From contig JACKNC010000001.1 in assembly GCA_024235095.1 (NCBI GenBank), forward strand, positions 1,463,501-1,527,500: a stretch of 64,000 bases of DNA, in the 5' to 3' direction. This document shows positions 49,680 through 59,309 of this stretch, piece after piece. Position 1 is the first letter of the stretch; each line of letters begins with the position of its first letter. Under the pieces are notes generated by a model. It did no database searches. It worked only from the letters and a program-made list of their open reading frames with translations, and had not been told where the DNA came from. Source of the stretch: Gammaproteobacteria bacterium. GTDB taxonomy: Bacteria > Pseudomonadota > Gammaproteobacteria > Competibacterales > Competibacteraceae. A program made the position numbers and the translations under genes.

Positions 49680-51602
49680 TTACAGCCGATCGCTATACGC
49701 CACGATCTTGGTTTTACCCCGGACGCTGTCCAGCAATCCGTCGAACTGACCGGCGCCGGCTTGCTGGGCCAACTGCCGAGCCAGTGCCTTGCGCTCGTCC
49801 TCGGACACTGCATCCAGTTGGCCCGGCTTGACCTGTGATACCTCCAGCACGGACTGATCGCCGTTGGCCAGGGCCGCCGAACCCAGCGCCACCTGACCGG
49901 CTTCCGGTTGTGGCAGACGAAAGGCAGCGGTCAGCACGGCGTTGTCCACCGACGGCGCATCCCGGTTGACAAGTCCGATGTCTTTGAACTCGCCGCCAAA
50001 TTCCTGGGCCAGGGTCTGTAAACGCTCGCCCTCGACCGCCCGGACCTTCAGGGCTTCGATATCCTTCGCCAACGCTTCGCGACCCTGTTGCTCACGCAAG
50101 GTTTTGACAATCTCGTCGCGGGATTCCTCCAGGGTGCGCGGCGTCGCTTCCTTATGCTCCTTCACCCGCAGCAGCACTACATGACCTGGCTCCAGTTCCA
50201 GAGGCTCGCTATTCAGGCCGCGCTTGAGCACATCCTCGCTAAAAGCGCTGTCAATGACCTTTGCTTGCTTGGTAATCCCTTCCCCACCCTGACGATCAAA
50301 CCAGGCGCTCTCCTGAATCGGCGCATCCAGCGCCTTTGCCGCGGGTTCCAGACTGTCAGGGTGTTCGTAACCAAAATTGGCCAGCGTCTGAGTAATCTCG
50401 TAAAAATGGTTTTCAGCTTGTTGTTGACGCAATTCCTGGGCAATGCTGTCGCGCACCTCTTCAAACGGCTTGATTTCTGCCGGCTTGATCTGATCCAGCC
50501 GAATCAGATGGAATCCGGAGGGCATCCGCACCGGTTCGCTCACATCGCCGACTTTCTCCAGCGCGTACAAGGCGCGTTCAAACGCGGGACTATCGAACAT
50601 GCCCTTGGTGATTAACCCCAGCTCACCGCCTTCGAGTCGGCCCGAGGCATCCGCCTTAACAGCTTTCAAAGCCTGGTCAAAGCTTTTAGCGCCAGAGTGA
50701 ATCTCCTCGGCAATTTGTTGCGCCTGGGCCTCTGCCTGGGTGACTTGTTCCGGAGTTGCGTCTGGCGCCAGCTTGACCAGGATGTGAGAGGCTGAGCGTT
50801 CCTCGGGACGACCATAGCGGTCTATCTGGGTTTCATAGGCCGCCTTCAATTCGTCTTCGCTAACCGTGGTTTGCCCGGCAAGATCCGCCAGTTTCAGCTC
50901 AAGAAACTGGATTTGCACCTGTTCAGGATGAATAAAGCGATCCGGGTTTTTCTGGAAGTAGTCCTGGATCGCGTTCTCTTCTACCGTGGCCTTGGCGATA
51001 TACTGGGCCAGGGGTAGCGTCAGGTATTCGATTTCCCGCTGCTGCTTGAGCAGGGCGATGATGTTGTCGAGTTCGGCCGATGTTGCCAGGGCCGAAGCGA
51101 CGATTCCATCGCGCAGCTGTTCAGTCGCCAGTGATAGCCGCAAACCTTCCTCGAAAGCCGCTATGGTATACCCCTGATTGCGCAATAGCCGCTCATACAA
51201 CTCTTTATTAAAACCGCCGCTTTGCTGAAAGACCGGCAGAGCCAGCAGGGCCTCGCGCAACTGCGGGTCGCCGACGCGCAAACGCTGGTCATGGGCCAGT
51301 TCATTCAAGACCCGTTCATCGATCAGTTGCCGCAACACATCCTGTTTCAGGCGTGGCCCTTCCAGCAAGGCCGGATCCAGATTGTCACCCAGCATGGCCT
51401 GCAAGCGTTGACGTTGCTGCTGATAGGCACGCTGGTATTCCTGCAGCGAGATTTTACTATCGCCGACCACGGCGGCATCCAGCGGCCCACCTCCCTCAAA
51501 ATAATAATTAATGCCCCACACCGCAAATGGGATGGTCAATAAACCAATTATCGTATAGGCGAACCAGCCTTGAGCATGATCACGGATTTTCTGTAATAAC
51601 AT
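49680..51602 (-). CDS. ppiD: Peptidyl-prolyl cis-trans isomerase D (SurA-N/PpiD type)
   Basis: A 640-residue periplasmic chaperone anchored by one N-terminal helix (WFAYTIIGLLTIPFAVWGINYYF, residues about 13-35). The SurA-N-like domain occupies about 40-250. A parvulin-like rotamase domain follows (about 268-360: SASHILVKLAPDA, GGELGLITKGMFDSPAFERALYALEKVGDVSEPVRMPSGFHLIRLD), then a long C-terminal helical domain. It assists outer-membrane protein folding at the Sec exit. It is last in the conserved tig-clpP-clpX-lon-hupB-ppiD order, but a terminator after the tRNA-Asp genes separates it from them. Confidence 0.95.
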   Translation of the reverse strand: MLLQKIRDHAQGWFAYTIIGLLTIPFAVWGINYYFEGGGPLDAAVVGDSKISLQEYQRAYQQQRQRLQAMLGDNLDPALLEGPRLKQDVLRQLIDERVLNELAHDQRLRVGDPQLREALLALPVFQQSGGFNKELYERLLRNQGYTIAAFEEGLRLSLATEQLRDGIVASALATSAELDNIIALLKQQREIEYLTLPLAQYIAKATVEENAIQDYFQKNPDRFIHPEQVQIQFLELKLADLAGQTTVSEDELKAAYETQIDRYGRPEERSASHILVKLAPDATPEQVTQAEAQAQQIAEEIHSGAKSFDQALKAVKADASGRLEGGELGLITKGMFDSPAFERALYALEKVGDVSEPVRMPSGFHLIRLDQIKPAEIKPFEEVRDSIAQELRQQQAENHFYEITQTLANFGYEHPDSLEPAAKALDAPIQESAWFDRQGGEGITKQAKVIDSAFSEDVLKRGLNSEPLELEPGHVVLLRVKEHKEATPRTLEESRDEIVKTLREQQGREALAKDIEALKVRAVEGERLQTLAQEFGGEFKDIGLVNRDAPSVDNAVLTAAFRLPQPEAGQVALGSAALANGDQSVLEVSQVKPGQLDAVSEDERKALARQLAQQAGAGQFDGLLDSVRGKTKIVAYSDRL

Positions 51603-51690
51603 AGAGGCACTCGGTTTCAGAGCGGATCACTAAATAGGGAATCGAGCAACAAAACGGCGGCTGCGCGAAAATCACCCAGCGTATGCTCAT

Positions 51691-51715
51691 AAAAAAGGGC
51701 GTCTGGATGACGCCC
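51691..51715 (-). terminator. Rho-independent terminator after the tRNA Val-Asp-Asp genes
   Basis: On the minus strand the stem GGGCGTC / GACGCCC with a 5-nt loop is followed by T6. It lies 8 bp beyond the encoded CCA of the last tRNA-Asp and ends the hupB-tRNA or tRNA transcript before ppiD. Confidence 0.85.
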
Positions 51716-51723
51716 CTGGAAGT

Positions 51724-51800
51724 TGGCGGAGCGGACGGGACTCGAACCCGCGACCCTCGGCGTGACAGGCCGATATTCTAACCGACTGAACTACCGCTCC
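51724..51800 (-). tRNA. tRNA-Asp (anticodon GTC), copy 2
   Basis: Minus strand GGAGCGGTAGTTCAGTCGG, anticodon loop with GTC, GGTTCGAGTCC T-arm, encoded CCA at 51726-51724. It is 77 nt and identical to the copy at 51854-51930. Confidence 0.96.
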
Positions 51801-51853
51801 AAACCGGAAATCCGGCTTTGATCAACAGGGCTTGGCATGCACAGAAACACAAG

Positions 51854-51930
51854 TGGCGGAGCGGACGGGACTCGAACCCGCGACCCTCGGCGTGACAGGC
51901 CGATATTCTAACCGACTGAACTACCGCTCC
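51854..51930 (-). tRNA. tRNA-Asp (anticodon GTC), copy 1
   Basis: Same 77-nt sequence as 51724-51800, with encoded CCA; 53 bp separate the two copies. It is the substrate class of GluQ encoded at 30718. Confidence 0.96.
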
Positions 51931-51943
51931 AAATTCCAAACTG

Positions 51944-52019
51944 TGGTGGGTGCTGAGGGGTTTGAACCCCCGACCCTCGCCTTGTAAGGGCGATGCTCTC
52001 CCAACTGAGCTAAGCACCC
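51944..52019 (-). tRNA. tRNA-Val (anticodon TAC)
   Basis: Minus strand GGGTGCTTAGCTCAGTTGG, anticodon loop CTTACAA, GGTTCAAACCC T-arm, encoded CCA at 51946-51944. Its 5' end is only 14 bp from the hupB stop codon. Confidence 0.96.
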
Positions 52020-52033
52020 CCAAAAAAGAACAA

Positions 52034-52306
52034 TTATTTTACCGCATCCTTAAGCGTTTTACCAGCCTTGAAAACCGGCGCCTTGCTGGCCTTAATTTCC
52101 ATGGGTTCACCGGTTTTCGGGTTATGGCCCGTCCGCGCCGGACGCTCTCGTATCGAAAATGTGCCAAAACCGGTTAACACGACGGTTTCTCCCCCCTTAA
52201 GGGCTTTGCTCACCGCATCGAGCACCGCGTCAACCGCTTTGCCTGCCGCGGCTTTGGACAGGTCAGAAGCTTGGGCGACCGTTTCGATCAGTTCAGTCTT
52301 GTTCAT
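52034..52306 (-). CDS. hupB: DNA-binding protein HU (beta-type)
   Basis: A 90-residue HU/IHF family nucleoid protein that bends and packs DNA as a dimer. It starts MNKTELIETVAQASDLSKAAAGKAVDAVLDAV (dimerisation helices), then VVLTGFGTFSIRERPARTGHNPKTGEPMEI, containing the Pro-tipped DNA-binding arm (RTGHNPKTG), and ends KAGKTLKDAVK. Position between lon and ppiD marks it as the HU-beta orthologue. AAAGGA lies upstream of the start. tRNA-Val follows after 14 bp with no terminator between, so mRNA and tRNAs are probably one transcript. Confidence 0.97.
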   Translation of the reverse strand: MNKTELIETVAQASDLSKAAAGKAVDAVLDAVSKALKGGETVVLTGFGTFSIRERPARTGHNPKTGEPMEIKASKAPVFKAGKTLKDAVK

Positions 52307-52392
52307 ATCCTTTCCTTTGCAATGTTATGTATTGTTCAGCAAGACGCCATGGTGCAGAATATAGAGACTGCCGCCCGGCGAGTGCAATGAGA

Positions 52393-52415
52393 AAGCGCCT
52401 TATAACAGGGCGCTT
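52393..52415 (-). terminator. Probable lon terminator hairpin
   Basis: An inverted repeat AAGCGCC / GGCGCTT with a 9-nt loop lies about 43 bp beyond the lon stop and before hupB. The following minus-strand T-tract is short, so termination strength is uncertain. Confidence 0.45.
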
Positions 52416-52457
52416 AAAGCAGTGTCAATTAGCGTGCTAAAACATTCTCTGAGTGTC

Positions 52458-54902
52458 TCAGTGAGCACGCACTCCCTCCAATGCGTTACCCGTTTTGACC
52501 GCGGGTTCTGGCGTTGCCGGTTCCTCTGGTTCGGTCGTCTCACGGGATCGAGGTTGCGGTATGGTTAACAGGGCGATCTCCAATACCTGATCGATCCAGC
52601 GTACCGGACGCACATCAAGTTTTTCCATAATATTTTTAGGAATTTCAGAGAGATCTTTGCGATTTTCCTCGGGAATCACCACGATCGAGAGGCTGCCTCG
52701 ATGCGCCGCCAGCAGTTTCTCTTTCAAGCCGCCAATCGGCAACACTTCGCCGCGCAAGGTGATTTCGCCGGTCATGGCCACGTTGGCGCGTGCGGGAATG
52801 CGGGTCAGCGCCGAAACCAGCGCCGTACACATGCCGATGCCGGCGCTCGGGCCATCCTTGGGCGTTGCCCCTTCCGGGACATGGATATGCACATCGAATT
52901 TCTGATGAAACTCCGGATCGATGCCCAGCGCTTCGGCGCGGCTGCGCACCACCGTCATTGCCGCCTGAATGGATTCCTGCATCACCTCGCCCAGGTGACC
53001 CGTATGAATCAGCTTGCCCTTGCCGGGCACCAGCGCCGCTTCGATGCGCAGCAGTTCACCGCCCACCTCGGTCCAGGCCAGTCCGGTGATCTGTCCAACC
53101 TGATCCTCTTCCTCGGCCAGACCGTAACGGAAGCGACGCACACTCAGATACTTCTCCACATTATCCGGCGCAATGACAATAGTGTTTTCAGTCGGCTTCA
53201 GGGTGACTTCTTTAACCACTTTACGACAGATCTTGGCGATCTCTCGCTCCAGATTACGCACCCCCGCCTCGCGAGTGTAGAAACGGATGATATCGAGAAC
53301 CGCTTCTCCAGTAATTTCCAGTTCGCCTTTCTTCAACCCGTTGTTCGTCATCTGCTTGGGAACCAGATAACGTAAGGCAATATTGAGTTTCTCGTCCTCG
53401 GTGTAGCCCGGAATGCGGATTACTTCCATGCGATCCAGCAGTGGCGGCGGGATATTGAGCGAGTTGGCGGTCGCAACGAACATCACATCCGACAAATCGA
53501 AATCGACTTCCAGATAATGGTCGCTGAACGTATTGTTTTGCTCGGGGTCGAGAACTTCCAGCAGTGCGGATGAGGGGTCGCCGCGAAAATCCATCGACAT
53601 CTTGTCGATTTCATCGAACAGGAACAGCGGATTGCGCACCTCGACCTTGGCCAGGTTCTGAATGATCTTACCAGGCAACGAACCAATGTAGGTGCGGCGA
53701 TGCCCGCGAATTTCCGCTTCGTCGCGCACGCCGCCCAGCGACATCCGCACAAATTTCCGGTTGGTGGACCGGGCGATGGAGCGTCCCAGCGAAGTCTTGC
53801 CCACTCCGGGTGGCCCTACCAGACAGAGAATAGGACCCTTGAGCTTACGCGCCCGCTGCTGGACCGCCAGATATTCGAGAATCCGCTCCTTGACCTTTTC
53901 CAGACCATAGTGGTCGGTTTCCAGAATACCCTCGGCGGCGACCAGATCCTGGTGAATTTTGGTGCGCTTTTTCCAGGGGACGCTGACCAGCCAGTCTACA
54001 TAGTTACGCACGACGGTCGCTTCGGCAGACATCGGCGACATCATTTTCAGCTTGTTGAGTTCAGCCTGCGCCTTGGCCTTGGCTTCCTTGGGCATCCCAG
54101 CCTTTTCAATCCGTTGCGCCAGATCCTCGATCTCGTTGGGCACGTCTTCCAGATCGCCGAGTTCCTTCTGGATCGCTTTCATCTGTTCATTCAGATAGTA
54201 CTCGCGCTGGGTTTTTTCCATCTGTTGCTTGACCCGCGAGCGAATGCGCTTTTCGACTTGCAGGATGTCGATCTCGCCCTCGACCAGCGCCAGGAGGTAT
54301 TCAAGCCGTTCGCTCAACTCCGGGATTTCCAGAATTTTCTGTTTCTCATCCAGTTTCAGGGTCATGTGCGCGGCAATGGTATCCGCCAGTCGGCATGGAT
54401 CCTCGATGCCGGAGATCGAGGTCAGCACTTCGCCGGGAATTTTCTTGTTCAGCTTGACATACTGATCGAAAGTGCCGAGTAGCGAACGCACCAACGCTTG
54501 TGCTTCCTGAGTTTCGCCTTCCTCGGGGATTGCCTCCAGCATCGACACGCTGGCAATAAAACACGCTTGGGTTTCGGTATAGTGGTGAATGCAGGCGCGC
54601 TGGCTGCCCTCCACCAGCACTTTGACCGTGCCGTCTGGCAGGCGCAGCAGCTGCAGGACATTGGACAAGGTGCCGATGTCATACAAATCATCGATGCCCG
54701 GATCGTCGACTTCCGCGCCGCGCTGGGCGACCAGGACAATGCGTTTATTGCTTCGCATAGCCAGGTCGAGGGCGTGAATGGATTTTTCACGGCCGACAAA
54801 CAGCGGGATGACCATGTGCGGATAGATGACCACGTCGCGGAGAGGCAGAACGGGCATCAGCGCGGGACCAGGCAAAGGGTCGAATTGGGTATTCTGCTTC
54901 AT
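52458..54902 (-). CDS. lon: ATP-dependent Lon protease
   Basis: An 814-residue cytoplasmic quality-control protease. The N-terminal substrate-binding domain starts PVLPLRDVVIYPHMVIPLFVGREKSI; a coiled-coil stretch (MEKTQREYYLNEQMKAIQKELGD) is near residue 235. AAA+ follows with GPPGVGKTSLGRSIA (Walker A), PLFLFDEIDKM (Walker B) and ATANSLNIPPPLLDRMEVI (sensor). The protease domain has the Ser-Lys dyad in PKDGPSAGIGM and GGLKEKLLAAHRG. The tail is rich in Glu, Pro and Thr, slightly longer than in E. coli. It lies downstream of clpX as in most gammaproteobacteria. Confidence 0.98.
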   Translation of the reverse strand: MKQNTQFDPLPGPALMPVLPLRDVVIYPHMVIPLFVGREKSIHALDLAMRSNKRIVLVAQRGAEVDDPGIDDLYDIGTLSNVLQLLRLPDGTVKVLVEGSQRACIHHYTETQACFIASVSMLEAIPEEGETQEAQALVRSLLGTFDQYVKLNKKIPGEVLTSISGIEDPCRLADTIAAHMTLKLDEKQKILEIPELSERLEYLLALVEGEIDILQVEKRIRSRVKQQMEKTQREYYLNEQMKAIQKELGDLEDVPNEIEDLAQRIEKAGMPKEAKAKAQAELNKLKMMSPMSAEATVVRNYVDWLVSVPWKKRTKIHQDLVAAEGILETDHYGLEKVKERILEYLAVQQRARKLKGPILCLVGPPGVGKTSLGRSIARSTNRKFVRMSLGGVRDEAEIRGHRRTYIGSLPGKIIQNLAKVEVRNPLFLFDEIDKMSMDFRGDPSSALLEVLDPEQNNTFSDHYLEVDFDLSDVMFVATANSLNIPPPLLDRMEVIRIPGYTEDEKLNIALRYLVPKQMTNNGLKKGELEITGEAVLDIIRFYTREAGVRNLEREIAKICRKVVKEVTLKPTENTIVIAPDNVEKYLSVRRFRYGLAEEEDQVGQITGLAWTEVGGELLRIEAALVPGKGKLIHTGHLGEVMQESIQAAMTVVRSRAEALGIDPEFHQKFDVHIHVPEGATPKDGPSAGIGMCTALVSALTRIPARANVAMTGEITLRGEVLPIGGLKEKLLAAHRGSLSIVVIPEENRKDLSEIPKNIMEKLDVRPVRWIDQVLEIALLTIPQPRSRETTEPEEPATPEPAVKTGNALEGVRAH

Positions 54903-55019
54903 GACAGGCAGTTCCTGGTGCGGTTAACCAGATCGCCGACCGGCGCGGCCATCTCGGTCGTGGGCAATTCGGTCGTGGGCAATCCGCCGCTCACGCTGGC
55001 GAGCGGTCGGTAAACGATA

Positions 55020-56306
55020 TCAGTCTTGACCGGCGGCGCGCCGCTCAACATTCTCGTAGATGAAATAGGGTTTGGCGCGACCGTCCACCACGGAATCATC
55101 GATGACCACTTTATGCACACTTTGCATACTGGGCAAATCGTACATAGTGTCCAGCAAAATGTGTTCGAGAATGGTTCTCAGACCCCGCGCCCCGGTCTTG
55201 CGTTCCATCGCGCGGCGCGCTACGGCCTTGAGCGCGTCATCGCGTAGCTCGAGTTCGCTGCCTTCCATTTCAAACAGCTTTCTAAACTGCTTGGCAATGG
55301 CGTTCTTGGGTTCAGTCAGAATGCGCACTAGGGCATGCTCATCCAACTCGGTCAGGGTCGCGACGACCGGCAACCGACCAACAAATTCCGGGATCAGGCC
55401 GTACTTGATCAAGTCCTCCGGCTCCACCTCCATCAACACTTCACCGACCGTCTTGCCGCCGTCCTTGCTCTTGACTTCGGCGGAGAAGCCGATGCCACCC
55501 TGCTCGGAACGGCTGCGGATTACCTTGTCCAGTCCCGCGAACGCGCCGCCGCAGATAAACAGAATATTACTGGTGTCGACTTGCAGAAATTCTTGCTGCG
55601 GATGTTTGCGCCCACCCTGTGGCGGTACCGAGGCTAGCGTTCCTTCGATCAGTTTCAGCAGGGCCTGTTGTACGCCTTCACCGGAAACATCGCGGGTAAT
55701 GGACGGATTGTCCGATTTACGAGAAATCTTATCAATTTCATCGATATAGACGATACCAGTCTGGGCTTTTTCGACATCATAATCGCACTTTTGCAGCAGT
55801 TTCTGGATGATGTTTTCTACATCCTCACCGACATAACCGGCCTCGGTCAGGGTCGTCGCGTCAGCGATGGTAAATGGGACGTTCAGCAGACGCGCCAGGG
55901 TTTCCGCCAGCAGGGTTTTGCCGGAACCTGTTGGGCCGATCAGCAGAATATTGCTTTTGGTCATCTCGATCTCAGGAGGTCGGCCCCGGCTGGCGCGCTG
56001 CAATTCCTGGCGTTTATAGTGATTGTAAACGGCGACTGATAACACCTTCTTGGCGCGTTCCTGGCCAATCACATACTCATCGAGAACCAGTTTGATGTCG
56101 TGCGGCTTGGGCAACCGGCTGGCGGCAGCCGGCGCACTCTCCTCCATTTCTTCGCGAATGATGTCATTACACAACTCGACACATTCATCGCAAATAAAAA
56201 CATTCGGTCCAGCAATCAGTTTACGCACTTCATGCTGGCTTTTACCACAAAAGGAACAGTACAACAGTTTGTCGTCGTCGCTCCGGTCACTTCGGTTTCT
56301 ACTCAT
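55020..56306 (-). CDS. clpX: ATP-dependent Clp protease ATP-binding subunit ClpX
   Basis: A hexameric AAA+ unfoldase that feeds substrates to ClpP. From the ATG at 56306 (GAGGA 8 nt upstream) it is 428 residues. Features are an N-terminal zinc-binding domain YCSFCGKSQHEVRKLIAG..FICDECVELC, Walker A GPTGSGKTLLAETLA, Walker B TGIVYIDEIDKI, the ClpP-contacting loop IGFSAEV (IGF), and a sensor-2 region in KTGARGLRTILE. The frame is open 5 codons further upstream, but the inner start has the better ribosome site. It is third in the tig-clpP-clpX-lon array. Confidence 0.98.
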   Translation of the reverse strand: MSRNRSDRSDDDKLLYCSFCGKSQHEVRKLIAGPNVFICDECVELCNDIIREEMEESAPAAASRLPKPHDIKLVLDEYVIGQERAKKVLSVAVYNHYKRQELQRASRGRPPEIEMTKSNILLIGPTGSGKTLLAETLARLLNVPFTIADATTLTEAGYVGEDVENIIQKLLQKCDYDVEKAQTGIVYIDEIDKISRKSDNPSITRDVSGEGVQQALLKLIEGTLASVPPQGGRKHPQQEFLQVDTSNILFICGGAFAGLDKVIRSRSEQGGIGFSAEVKSKDGGKTVGEVLMEVEPEDLIKYGLIPEFVGRLPVVATLTELDEHALVRILTEPKNAIAKQFRKLFEMEGSELELRDDALKAVARRAMERKTGARGLRTILEHILLDTMYDLPSMQSVHKVVIDDSVVDGRAKPYFIYENVERRAAGQD

Positions 56307-56386
56307 TTTGCCATTCCTCATCGTCGCGCGGTTATTGGCTGCGACGGTCCCTCGCCTGCGTCACCGGTATCGTTGAAAGATCGGAA

Positions 56387-57028
56387 TCAGCTTGCCGCTG
56401 TCGTCGCGAGCAGGCGCTGGCTGAGCACGGCGTCAATCAGCCCGTACTCAACAGCCTCTGCGCCGCCCATGAAGTTGTCGCGGTCGGTATCCACCGCGAT
56501 CCGCTCGACGGGCTGACCAGTGTGCCGGGCCAGGATGCGATTCAGCCGGTCGCGAACCAGCAGGATCTCCCGGGCATGAATATCGATATCGCTGGCCTGG
56601 CCCTGGAAACCGCCCAGGGGTTGGTGAATCATGACGCGCGAATGCGGCAGGCAAAATCGTTTACCTTTGGTCCCGCCCGTCAACAGCAAGGCGCCCATGC
56701 TGGCAGCCTGACCCACACACATGGTGCTAATGTCCGGCTTGATGAATTGCATGGTGTCATAGATGGCCAAACCGGCGCTGACCGATCCACCCGGCGAATT
56801 GATATAGAGATGGATGTCCTTGTCCGGATTTTCAGCCTCCAGGAACAGCAACTGCGCAACCACCAGATTAGCAGCGTAATCCTCAACCGGTCCCACCAGG
56901 AATACCACGCGCTCTTTGAGCAAGCGGGAGTAGATGTCATAGGCGCGCTCGCCGCGCGCGGTTTGTTCGACGACAATCGGAACCAGATTGAGCGCCCGGG
57001 TGACGGGTAAAGACGCGCTTTCATTCAT
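56387..57028 (-). CDS. clpP: ATP-dependent Clp protease proteolytic subunit ClpP
   Basis: A tetradecameric serine peptidase, 213 residues with a short N-terminal propeptide region. The catalytic triad is visible: Ser in CVGQAASMGALLL, His in CLPHSRVMIHQPLGG, and Asp in VDTDRDNFMGG. INSPGGSVSAGLAIYD forms the oxyanion region. Its ATG overlaps the tig stop codon (ATGA), giving coupled translation. clpX starts 81 bp downstream. Confidence 0.98.
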   Translation of the reverse strand: MNESASLPVTRALNLVPIVVEQTARGERAYDIYSRLLKERVVFLVGPVEDYAANLVVAQLLFLEAENPDKDIHLYINSPGGSVSAGLAIYDTMQFIKPDISTMCVGQAASMGALLLTGGTKGKRFCLPHSRVMIHQPLGGFQGQASDIDIHAREILLVRDRLNRILARHTGQPVERIAVDTDRDNFMGGAEAVEYGLIDAVLSQRLLATTAAS

Positions 57029-58422
57029 GAAGAAAGCTCCTGACCGGTTGAAATGGCCGGTTGCTCAAGAGAAGAGAGCATCTCTGCGTCGGCGGATTGC
57101 TGATTTGCCAGGATCGCAGGGTGTTGCAGGGGAGCTGTCACCTCAGCAAAGGTGCTGGGTTTTTCGGTGATCTGCGCGCGCGCCAGCACCCAGTCGATGA
57201 CTTGATCTTCGAACACCAGACCTCGCACATTGTCCATGGTCTTTGGATTTTGCTCGCACGCGCTCATCCACTTCTCCGGCTCTTCGTAGGCCGCCGCCAG
57301 CGACTTCAGAAAGGCGCGCACTCGTTGTTCGTCAAGCTGGATATGATTGCGGGTCGCCAGATCGGTAAGCAGAAGCCCTATCATGAGTCGACGGCGGGCC
57401 TGGGCGCCAAACAAGTGGTTCTTGACCGGTTGCAGGGCTTCTTTGTTCTCGGTGTTGACAGAGAATCCCATTTGGGTCGCCATTTGGTCGACTTCCTGGT
57501 CAATCAGCGCTTGCGGCAGCGCGATTGGGTTGGCTTGCAGCAGGCCCTCAAACACTTGATGTTTGATTGAGGTCTTGATGCCCTCGCGTAGCTCGCGCTC
57601 CATGTTATCGCGCAGCGATTGACGCAATCGGGCCATGCCGCCTTCTTGGATGTCGAATCGCTCAGCAAAGGCGTCGTCAACGTCGGGCAGTGTGGCTTCC
57701 TCGACGAGATGGATTTTGACCTGCAGGTGGACCGTTTGACCCGCGACGGCTCTAGCGGAGTAGTCCTGCGGGAAGGTTACATCGAATTCCGTTTCGGCAC
57801 CGGAACTCAGACCGATCAGTTTTTGCTCCAACTCCGGGAGCGTCATCTTTCTGCCAAGAATCAGGGAAGCGTTTTTCGCCTGGTGGCCAGGGAAAGATCG
57901 GTCATCGATAGCGCCGTCGAAATCGAGTTGCAACCGGTTGTTCCATTCCGCCGGATGTTCCACCGGGTTCCAGCTTGCCTGCTGCCAGCGCAGGTTTTCG
58001 ACCATTTCGTCGATATCCTGTTCGGTGACTTCCGCCACGGGCCGTTCGATCTGAATCGTCTCGAAACCGGTCGTTTGAAAGGCGGGCATGACCTCGAAGG
58101 TGACCGAGTATTCGAAGTCCTGTCCTTCCTCGAGAGGCTTGGGTTCGATCCTGGGTAGGCTGAGCGGATTGAGTTTTTCCTGCATCAGCGCATCGCGCAG
58201 GCTTTGCTCCATCAGCTCGCCAGCGACCTCAGCCTGTACTTTGCCTCCATGCAATCGCTTCACTATTTTGAGCGGCACCTTGCCCGGACGGAAGCCCGGC
58301 ATTTTAACCTGCTTGGACAGTGCTTGCAGCCGGCTCTGGATTTCCCGGGTCACCTGTTCGGCAGGCACCTGCACGGTGACCCGGCGCTCCAGATCGCTCA
58401 GCGCTTCAACTGAAACCTGCAT
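57025..58422 (-). CDS. tig: Trigger factor
   Basis: A ribosome-associated chaperone with prolyl isomerase activity, 465 residues. The N-terminal ribosome-binding signature lies in MPGFRPGKVPLKIV (about residues 41-54). A PPIase (FKBP-like) domain follows at about 155-240 (WNNRLQLDFDGAIDDRSF, FPQDYSARAVAGQTVHLQVKI), then the helical substrate-binding C-domain. A Gln/Ser/Glu-rich tail of about 30 residues makes it slightly longer than the E. coli protein. It is the first protein gene after the tRNA cluster and is coupled to clpP by a 4-bp overlap. Confidence 0.97.
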   Translation of the reverse strand: MQVSVEALSDLERRVTVQVPAEQVTREIQSRLQALSKQVKMPGFRPGKVPLKIVKRLHGGKVQAEVAGELMEQSLRDALMQEKLNPLSLPRIEPKPLEEGQDFEYSVTFEVMPAFQTTGFETIQIERPVAEVTEQDIDEMVENLRWQQASWNPVEHPAEWNNRLQLDFDGAIDDRSFPGHQAKNASLILGRKMTLPELEQKLIGLSSGAETEFDVTFPQDYSARAVAGQTVHLQVKIHLVEEATLPDVDDAFAERFDIQEGGMARLRQSLRDNMERELREGIKTSIKHQVFEGLLQANPIALPQALIDQEVDQMATQMGFSVNTENKEALQPVKNHLFGAQARRRLMIGLLLTDLATRNHIQLDEQRVRAFLKSLAAAYEEPEKWMSACEQNPKTMDNVRGLVFEDQVIDWVLARAQITEKPSTFAEVTAPLQHPAILANQQSADAEMLSSLEQPAISTGQELSS

Positions 58423-58533
58423 CGATACACCTCAAAAACCGGTTATTAGAATGATATTAGGCGAATCCATCCATGCAGATACGCATCTAGGCGCCATGAA
58501 CAGGTCCATCGTATCCTGGATGTGTGGTGTGCA

Positions 58534-58618
58534 TGGTGCGAAAGGGGGGACTCGAACCCCCACGGGTTACCCCACTGGAACCTAAATCCAGCGCGTCTAC
58601 CAGTTCCGCCACTTTCGC
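58534..58618 (-). tRNA. tRNA-Leu (anticodon TAG)
   Basis: Minus strand GCGAAAGTGGCGGAACTGG, anticodon loop TTTAGGT, class II long variable arm, GGTTCGAGTCC T-arm, encoded CCA at 58536-58534. It is 85 nt and lies about 110 bp upstream of tig. Confidence 0.95.
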
Positions 58619-58803
58619 AGTGGGAATATAATCCGCCACGACAAGCCATAAAATCCTTGCGTAGGAAATGGCCAGTACAGTAAAACACCTGTATACAATT
58701 ATACAATACACAAACAGCGCTGCTTCCGGCACAGGAACTGGCTTGCAGCAGGAGTCAGAGCGGTCGGCAACCGAGGAAGGAGTGCGCTTGGGATGTTTAA
58801 AGG

Positions 58804-58879
<76 letters not shown>

Positions 58880-58928
58880 AAAGCCGGTTGTGCATGGAAC
58901 CAAGGGTTGTTCCGAAAAAGCCTCATTA

Positions 58929-59004
58929 TGGGGTGGACGATGGGATTCGAACCCACGACGACCGGATCCACAATCCGGGGCTCTACCAACTGAGCTACGC
59001 CCAC
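58929..59004 (-). tRNA. tRNA-His (anticodon GTG)
   Basis: Minus strand GTGGGCGTAGCTCAGTTGG, anticodon loop TTGTGGA, discriminator C as expected for tRNA-His, encoded CCA; the base before the 5' end (59005) supplies the extra G-1. Confidence 0.95.
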
Positions 59005-59035
59005 CATTAATCTGATCATTGACCTGACCGGGGAT

Positions 59036-59112
<77 letters not shown>

Positions 59113-59143
59113 ATCGTTTTACGCCGTCAACCAACCCGCGTGA

Positions 59144-59220
59144 TGGTCGGGGTAGGGGGATTTGAACCCACGACCCCCTGCTCCCAAAGCAGGTGCGCTA
59201 CCAGGCTGCGCTATACCCCG
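59144..59220 (-). tRNA. tRNA-Pro (anticodon TGG)
   Basis: Minus strand CGGGGTATAGCGCAGCCTGG, anticodon loop TTTGGGA, GGTTCAAATCC T-arm, encoded CCA. It is the first of the Pro-Arg-His-Lys-Leu series downstream of cysS. Confidence 0.95.
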
Positions 59221-59309
59221 TATTTGCTCAGTGGATGCTGACGATCTCGCGCCTCCATGCAGGAATATAGAATTTTATTGGTGAAACCGGGCTATCGTCA
59301 AGCCGGTTT

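Noticed and set aside
49639..49749. Plus-strand ORF of 36 codons after recX with GGGAG upstream
   Set aside because: Most of it is antisense to the conserved end of ppiD, and the peptide resembles no gene expected after recX, such as alaS.
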